This document shows positions 55,804 to 58,653 of a stretch of DNA of 58,653 bases, piece after piece; position 1 is the stretch's first letter, and each line of letters opens with the position of its first letter. Source of the DNA: an uncultured Eubacteriales bacterium (GTDB taxonomy: Bacteria; Bacillota; Clostridia; Oscillospirales; Oscillospiraceae); the NCBI GenBank assembly GCA_900545585.1, contig UQZR01000015.1, positions 1 to 58,653 of the forward strand. Reading direction: 5' to 3'. The position numbers and the translations under genes are program-made. Under the pieces are notes generated by a model. That model was not told the origin of the DNA. It was given only the letters and a program-made list of their open reading frames with translations, and made no database searches.

Positions 55804-55835
55804 AGCGGATGTAACTGAGATCAGTTACATCCGCT
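55804..55835. repeat. 32-bp inverted repeat after recombinase remnant
   Basis: Two perfect 15-base arms (AGCGGATGTAACTGA and its complement) separated by GA. No T tract on the plus strand; on the minus strand TTCTTTATTAT follows. Terminator or recombination-site remnant. Confidence 0.75.
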
Positions 55836-55938
55836 CGCCATGGTGCGAGTGGTGATACAGAACTTTTTGAAAAAGCCAGTAATATCAACGGTTTTCAAGG
55901 CGGACAAGTAGCAAATAACTTGTATATATCCCCTTTTC
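55836..55938. other. Gene-poor stretch at start of conjugative element
   Basis: A 23-codon frame (MVRVVIQNFLKKPVISTVFK and 3 more, from about 55840) is visible but has no clear ribosome site; no other signal. A terminator and the leader of the replication-initiator-like gene follow. Confidence 0.35.
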
Positions 55939-55970
55939 GGGCGACTGTTTTTCAGACAGCCGCCCTTTTT
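55939..55970 (+). terminator. Intrinsic terminator
   Basis: GGGCG-A-CTGT / ACAG-C-CGCCC stem with one mismatch, followed by five T. Confidence 0.75.
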
Positions 55971-56145
55971 CTATACCCAAATTCAAGTGTTGTGATTAGG
56001 GTGCGAAAGCCTCTGTTTTTTCCTCTCTGACCGCCGCAAGCAGGCGGGCATGGATGTTTTCCTATGGATCACATCCGAGAGGCAAACCGGAGGCTTTTTT
56101 CATCGAAATCAACACTTTTCATTTTCAGAGGAAGGAGGTGCGAAG

Positions 56146-57024
56146 ATGGCTGTATTCCGTATCGAAAAGACCAGAGATTACACGGTCATGTCCAACTACC
56201 ATCTGCGGGATATGTCGCTGTCGCTGAAAGCGAAAGGGCTTCTATCTCTCATGCTGTCCCTGCCGGAGAATTGGGACTACACCATGAAGGGTCTTGCCCG
56301 TATCTGCAAGGACGGCATTGACAGCATCAGCGGCGGCATCCGGGAGCTGGAGGCGCACGGCTATCTGATCCGTGCGCGTGTCCGTGGTGCAAACGGACAG
56401 CTCGGCTCTATCGAATACACCATTCTGGAACAGCCTGAAGCGCTATCACCTACACAGGAAAAACCTATACGGGAAAATCCCGTACAGGTGAATCCAATGT
56501 TGGATGCTCCAATTCAGGAGAACCCCGCCCAATTAAATAAAGAAGAATCAAGTAACTATCCATCAAAGACTGATCTATCAATTACGCAAGAATCAAGTCC
56601 TATCCTATCAAGTCCCCCAGCCCCCAAGGAACGGGCCGGACAGGACGGGATGCGAAAGCGGGAAAGCTATCGGGCATTGATCTTGGAGAACATCGAGTAT
56701 GACGTACTCTCGCAGAACGTGCAGCTTGACAAGGACCGGCTGGACGAGCTGGTGGAACTCATGGTGGATACCGTCTGCTCCAACCGGGAGATGATCCGTG
56801 TCGCCGGGGACGACTACCCTGCGGAGGTCGTCCGGTCACGGTTCCTGAAGCTGAACGCCTCGCACATCGAGTATGTCCTTGACCGGATGCGGGAGAACAC
56901 CACCTATGTCCGCAACATCAAGAAATATCTGCTGGCGGCGCTGTATAACGCCCCGGTCACGATGGACAGCTATTACACATCCCTTGTCAGCCATGACCTG
57001 TACGGCAGCGGAGATCGGAGGTGA
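56146..57024 (+). CDS. Replication-initiator-like helix-turn-helix protein of conjugative element
   Basis: 292 residues. The N-terminal winged-helix/RepA-N-like domain reads YTVMSNYHLRDMSLSLKAKG and LLSLMLSLPENWDYTMKGLA, as in Tn1549-type elements; a Pro/Ser/Glu-rich linker (about 100-175) and a C-terminal DUF6017-like domain (about 185-280) follow. Starts at ATG 56146 after AAGGAGGTGCG. Stop overlaps the next gene's ribosome site. Probably needed for maintenance of the excised circle (inference). Confidence 0.82.
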   Translation: MAVFRIEKTRDYTVMSNYHLRDMSLSLKAKGLLSLMLSLPENWDYTMKGLARICKDGIDSISGGIRELEAHGYLIRARVRGANGQLGSIEYTILEQPEALSPTQEKPIRENPVQVNPMLDAPIQENPAQLNKEESSNYPSKTDLSITQESSPILSSPPAPKERAGQDGMRKRESYRALILENIEYDVLSQNVQLDKDRLDELVELMVDTVCSNREMIRVAGDDYPAEVVRSRFLKLNASHIEYVLDRMRENTTYVRNIKKYLLAALYNAPVTMDSYYTSLVSHDLYGSGDRR

Positions 57025-57029
57025 ACGCC

Positions 57030-57521
57030 TTGCAGGAAGAAATCACGCAGAAAACCCTTGCGCTTTGTGTGGAGACCGGTAAAATGACCGCCCAGCTCTT
57101 GCAGCAGGCCATGAAGAAGGTGCTGGCGGATATGGAAAAGCACAAGAATGATCCCCCACTCCGGCACGGCAAGCAGACGCTCCGCCAGCTTATGAAGCAT
57201 AACACCGGCGTATCCAACATCGAAATCACGGATCAGAATATCCGGGCCTTTTCTTCCACGGCGAAGAAGTACGGCCTGGATTTTGCGTTGAAGAAGGACA
57301 CTTCCGGCGAGCATACCCGTTACCTGGTGTTCTTCAAGGGCCGGGACGCCGATGTGATTACAGCGGCCTTCCGGGAGTTTTCCGCTAAAAACCTGAGCCG
57401 CGAGAAAGCCCCTTCCATCCGGCGCAAGCTGGAAAAGGCGCAGGAGCAGTCCAAAACGCAGCACAAGGAGCAGGAGCGCGGCGAAAAGGTCAAGACCAGA
57501 GAACGGAGCGTGGAGCGATGA
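57030..57521 (+). CDS. PcfB/DUF3801 family conjugation protein
   Basis: 163 residues from TTG 57030, placed 6 bases after GGAGGTG; the GTG at 57021 overlaps that site. QEEITQKTLALCVETGKMTA and the middle DFALKKDTSG are family features. A Lys/Glu/Arg-rich coiled tail follows. PcfB partners the coupling protein in relaxosome docking in enterococcal systems. It overlaps the coupling-protein gene by 4 bp. Confidence 0.85.
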   Translation: MQEEITQKTLALCVETGKMTAQLLQQAMKKVLADMEKHKNDPPLRHGKQTLRQLMKHNTGVSNIEITDQNIRAFSSTAKKYGLDFALKKDTSGEHTRYLVFFKGRDADVITAAFREFSAKNLSREKAPSIRRKLEKAQEQSKTQHKEQERGEKVKTRERSVER

Positions 57522-58653
57522 AGGACAAACTCAAAAAATATCTTCTGCCAAACCTGCCGTATCTGTTCTTTGTGTATCTCTTTGATAAGCTCTGCCAGGC
57601 GGTGCGGCTGGCGCCGGGGCTTGACGTCTCGGAAAAGCTGCTGCATATCGGGCAGGGCTTTCAGACCGCCTTCGCCAGCTCCGCGCCCAGCTTTCATGTG
57701 TTGGATATCTGCGTCGGCATCTTCGGCGCGATCCTCGTCCGGCTGGCGGTGTATCTGAAAGCGAAAAACGCGAAGAAATATCGCCGTGGCGTTGAGTACG
57801 GCAGCGCGAGATGGGGCCGGCCGGAGGATATCGCACCCTACATAGACCCTGTTCCCGATTGGAACATCCCGCTGACCCGGACAGAAAGCCTCACCATGAC
57901 CAGCCGCCCGAAGCAGCCAAAGTATGCGAGAAACAAAAATATTCTCGTCATCGGCGGCTCCGGCAGCGGCAAGACGCGGTTCTTTGTCAAACCGTCCATC
58001 ATGCAGATGCACAGCTCCTATGTCATCACCGATCCCAAAGGGCAGCTTTTGAAGGAAACGGGGAAAATGCTCCTGCACGGCGCGCCGAAGCTGGACGAGA
58101 ACGGAAAGCCGGTGCGGGACAGTCGCGGCAAGGTCATCTATGAGCCCTACCGCATCAAGGTTCTGAATACCATCAACTTTTCCAAGAGCATGAAATATAA
58201 CCCACTGGCCTATGTGCGCTCCGAGAAGGATATCTTGAAGCTGGTCAATGTCATCATTGCCAACACGAAGGGCGACGGCGAAAAATCCTCCGAAGATTTT
58301 TGGGTCAAAGCCGAGCGCCTTTTATACTGCGCTCTCATCGGTTACATCTGGTATGAGGCGGAGCCAGAGGAACGGAACTTCATCACGCTTCTGGACCTGC
58401 TGAACGCCTGCGAAGCCAGAGAGGACGACGAGACCTATAAAAGCCCCGTAGATATTCTCTTTGACGATCTGGCGAAAAAGCAGCCGGAACACTTCGCCGT
58501 CAAGCAATATGTCAAATTCAAAATGGCGGCAGGTGTTGTATGCTCTAAAAGACTTCTTAATCAAGCGGTTAGGAACTCTCTTAGAACACACAACCTAAAA
58601 CCGAAGAAAGGAGCGCAAGTTATGAGAAAAAACGAGAAAATCACAGCTCTGTA
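57518..58653 (+). CDS. VirD4/TraG coupling protein, interrupted by an inserted element
   Basis: Two N-terminal membrane helices (about residues 11-27 and 60-80), then Walker A GGSGSGKTR (146-154) and VITDPKGQLLKETG. The chain matches Tn1549-type TraG through KQYVKFKMAAG (about residue 338). Downstream sequence is foreign: the family's expected continuation is replaced by the left end of another element at about 58535. The frame remains open across the junction to the window end and reads into the recombinase start at 58622. The type IV coupling function must be lost, as Walker B and the C-terminal half are missing. Confidence 0.85.
   Translation, partial: MKDKLKKYLLPNLPYLFFVYLFDKLCQAVRLAPGLDVSEKLLHIGQGFQTAFASSAPSFHVLDICVGIFGAILVRLAVYLKAKNAKKYRRGVEYGSARWGRPEDIAPYIDPVPDWNIPLTRTESLTMTSRPKQPKYARNKNILVIGGSGSGKTRFFVKPSIMQMHSSYVITDPKGQLLKETGKMLLHGAPKLDENGKPVRDSRGKVIYEPYRIKVLNTINFSKSMKYNPLAYVRSEKDILKLVNVIIANTKGDGEKSSEDFWVKAERLLYCALIGYIWYEAEPEERNFITLLDLLNACEAREDDETYKSPVDILFDDLAKKQPEHFAVKQYVKFKMAAGVVCSKRLLNQAVRNSLRTHNLKPKKGAQVMRKNEKITAL
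58535..58594 (+). mobile_element. Left end of an inserted serine-recombinase element
   Basis: The insertion starts within or next to GGTGTTGTATGC. Imperfect inverted arms at 58535-58556 and 58573-58594 (18 of 22 matching) flank a 16-base centre; such arms are typical binding sites of a large serine recombinase at an element end. Confidence 0.65.
58622..58653 (+). CDS. Serine recombinase start (truncated by window)
   Basis: MRKNEKITAL then the window ends. The opening KITALYERLSRDD-type N terminus is characteristic of Tn1549/Tn4451-like serine recombinases. AAAGGAGCGC precedes the ATG. Only ten residues are visible, so the family call rests on that motif and on the adjacent element end. Confidence 0.55.
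   Translation, partial: MRKNEKITAL

Overview
The window looks like a chromosomal segment of a high-GC, anaerobic, spore-forming member of the Clostridia, most likely an Oscillospirales gut bacterium. The evidence is sporulation genes (ylbJ/spoVV-like, yqfC, yqfD), a Firmicutes-type core order (yqfC-yqfD-phoH-ybeY-era-yqzL-recO-mutS2), rubrerythrin, class B dihydroorotate dehydrogenase, strong AGGAGG ribosome-binding sites and consensus sigma-A promoters. The species call is inference; no rRNA is present.

Layout. 1-3460: two tandem, nearly identical NhaC-type antiporters, the first cut by the window edge. 3520-11658: mixed metabolic, transport and regulatory genes (ornithine/alanine-racemase-like enzyme, solute-binding lipoprotein, MgtC, a HxlR regulator divergent from a LysE exporter, truA, a phosphohexomutase, rubrerythrin). 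11821-15600 on the minus strand: a calcium/manganese-type P-type ATPase behind its own promoter and a probable yybP-ykoY manganese riboswitch, a DUF2461 protein and tRNA-Leu(CAA). 15775-27783: a run of DNA repair and processing genes (radC, uvrB, uvrA, recD2, comF) with small transporters between them, ending in mreB. 27929-35887: an aminotransferase and a nucleoside salvage cluster (deoC, deoD, BMP lipoprotein, ABC ATPase and two permeases). 36683-46886: a PPC-domain protein, sporulation genes, the phoH-to-mutS2 core cluster and HPr. 47046-53322 on the minus strand: a complete UMP biosynthesis operon pyrC-K-D-F-(HAD)-E-B-I from one consensus promoter.

Accessory DNA. Two long gene-free gaps (about 35.9-36.6 kb and 42.4-43.1 kb) hold copies, in opposite orientation, of the same roughly 0.55-0.65 kb non-coding repeat. 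Several of its hairpins are conserved, and one carries three compensatory base-pair changes between the copies. The second copy lies next to a 55-bp duplication of the 3' end of era. This repeat is the best candidate here for something undescribed.

The right end is decayed and mobile DNA. A probable c-di-GMP-I riboswitch faces a pseudogenised solute-binding lipoprotein, followed in position by a serine-recombinase remnant and the start of a Tn1549-like conjugative element (replication-initiator-like protein, PcfB/DUF3801, VirD4/TraG coupling protein). The coupling protein is cut at about 58.53 kb by the left end of a second serine-recombinase element. The reading frame stays open through the junction into the new recombinase start.
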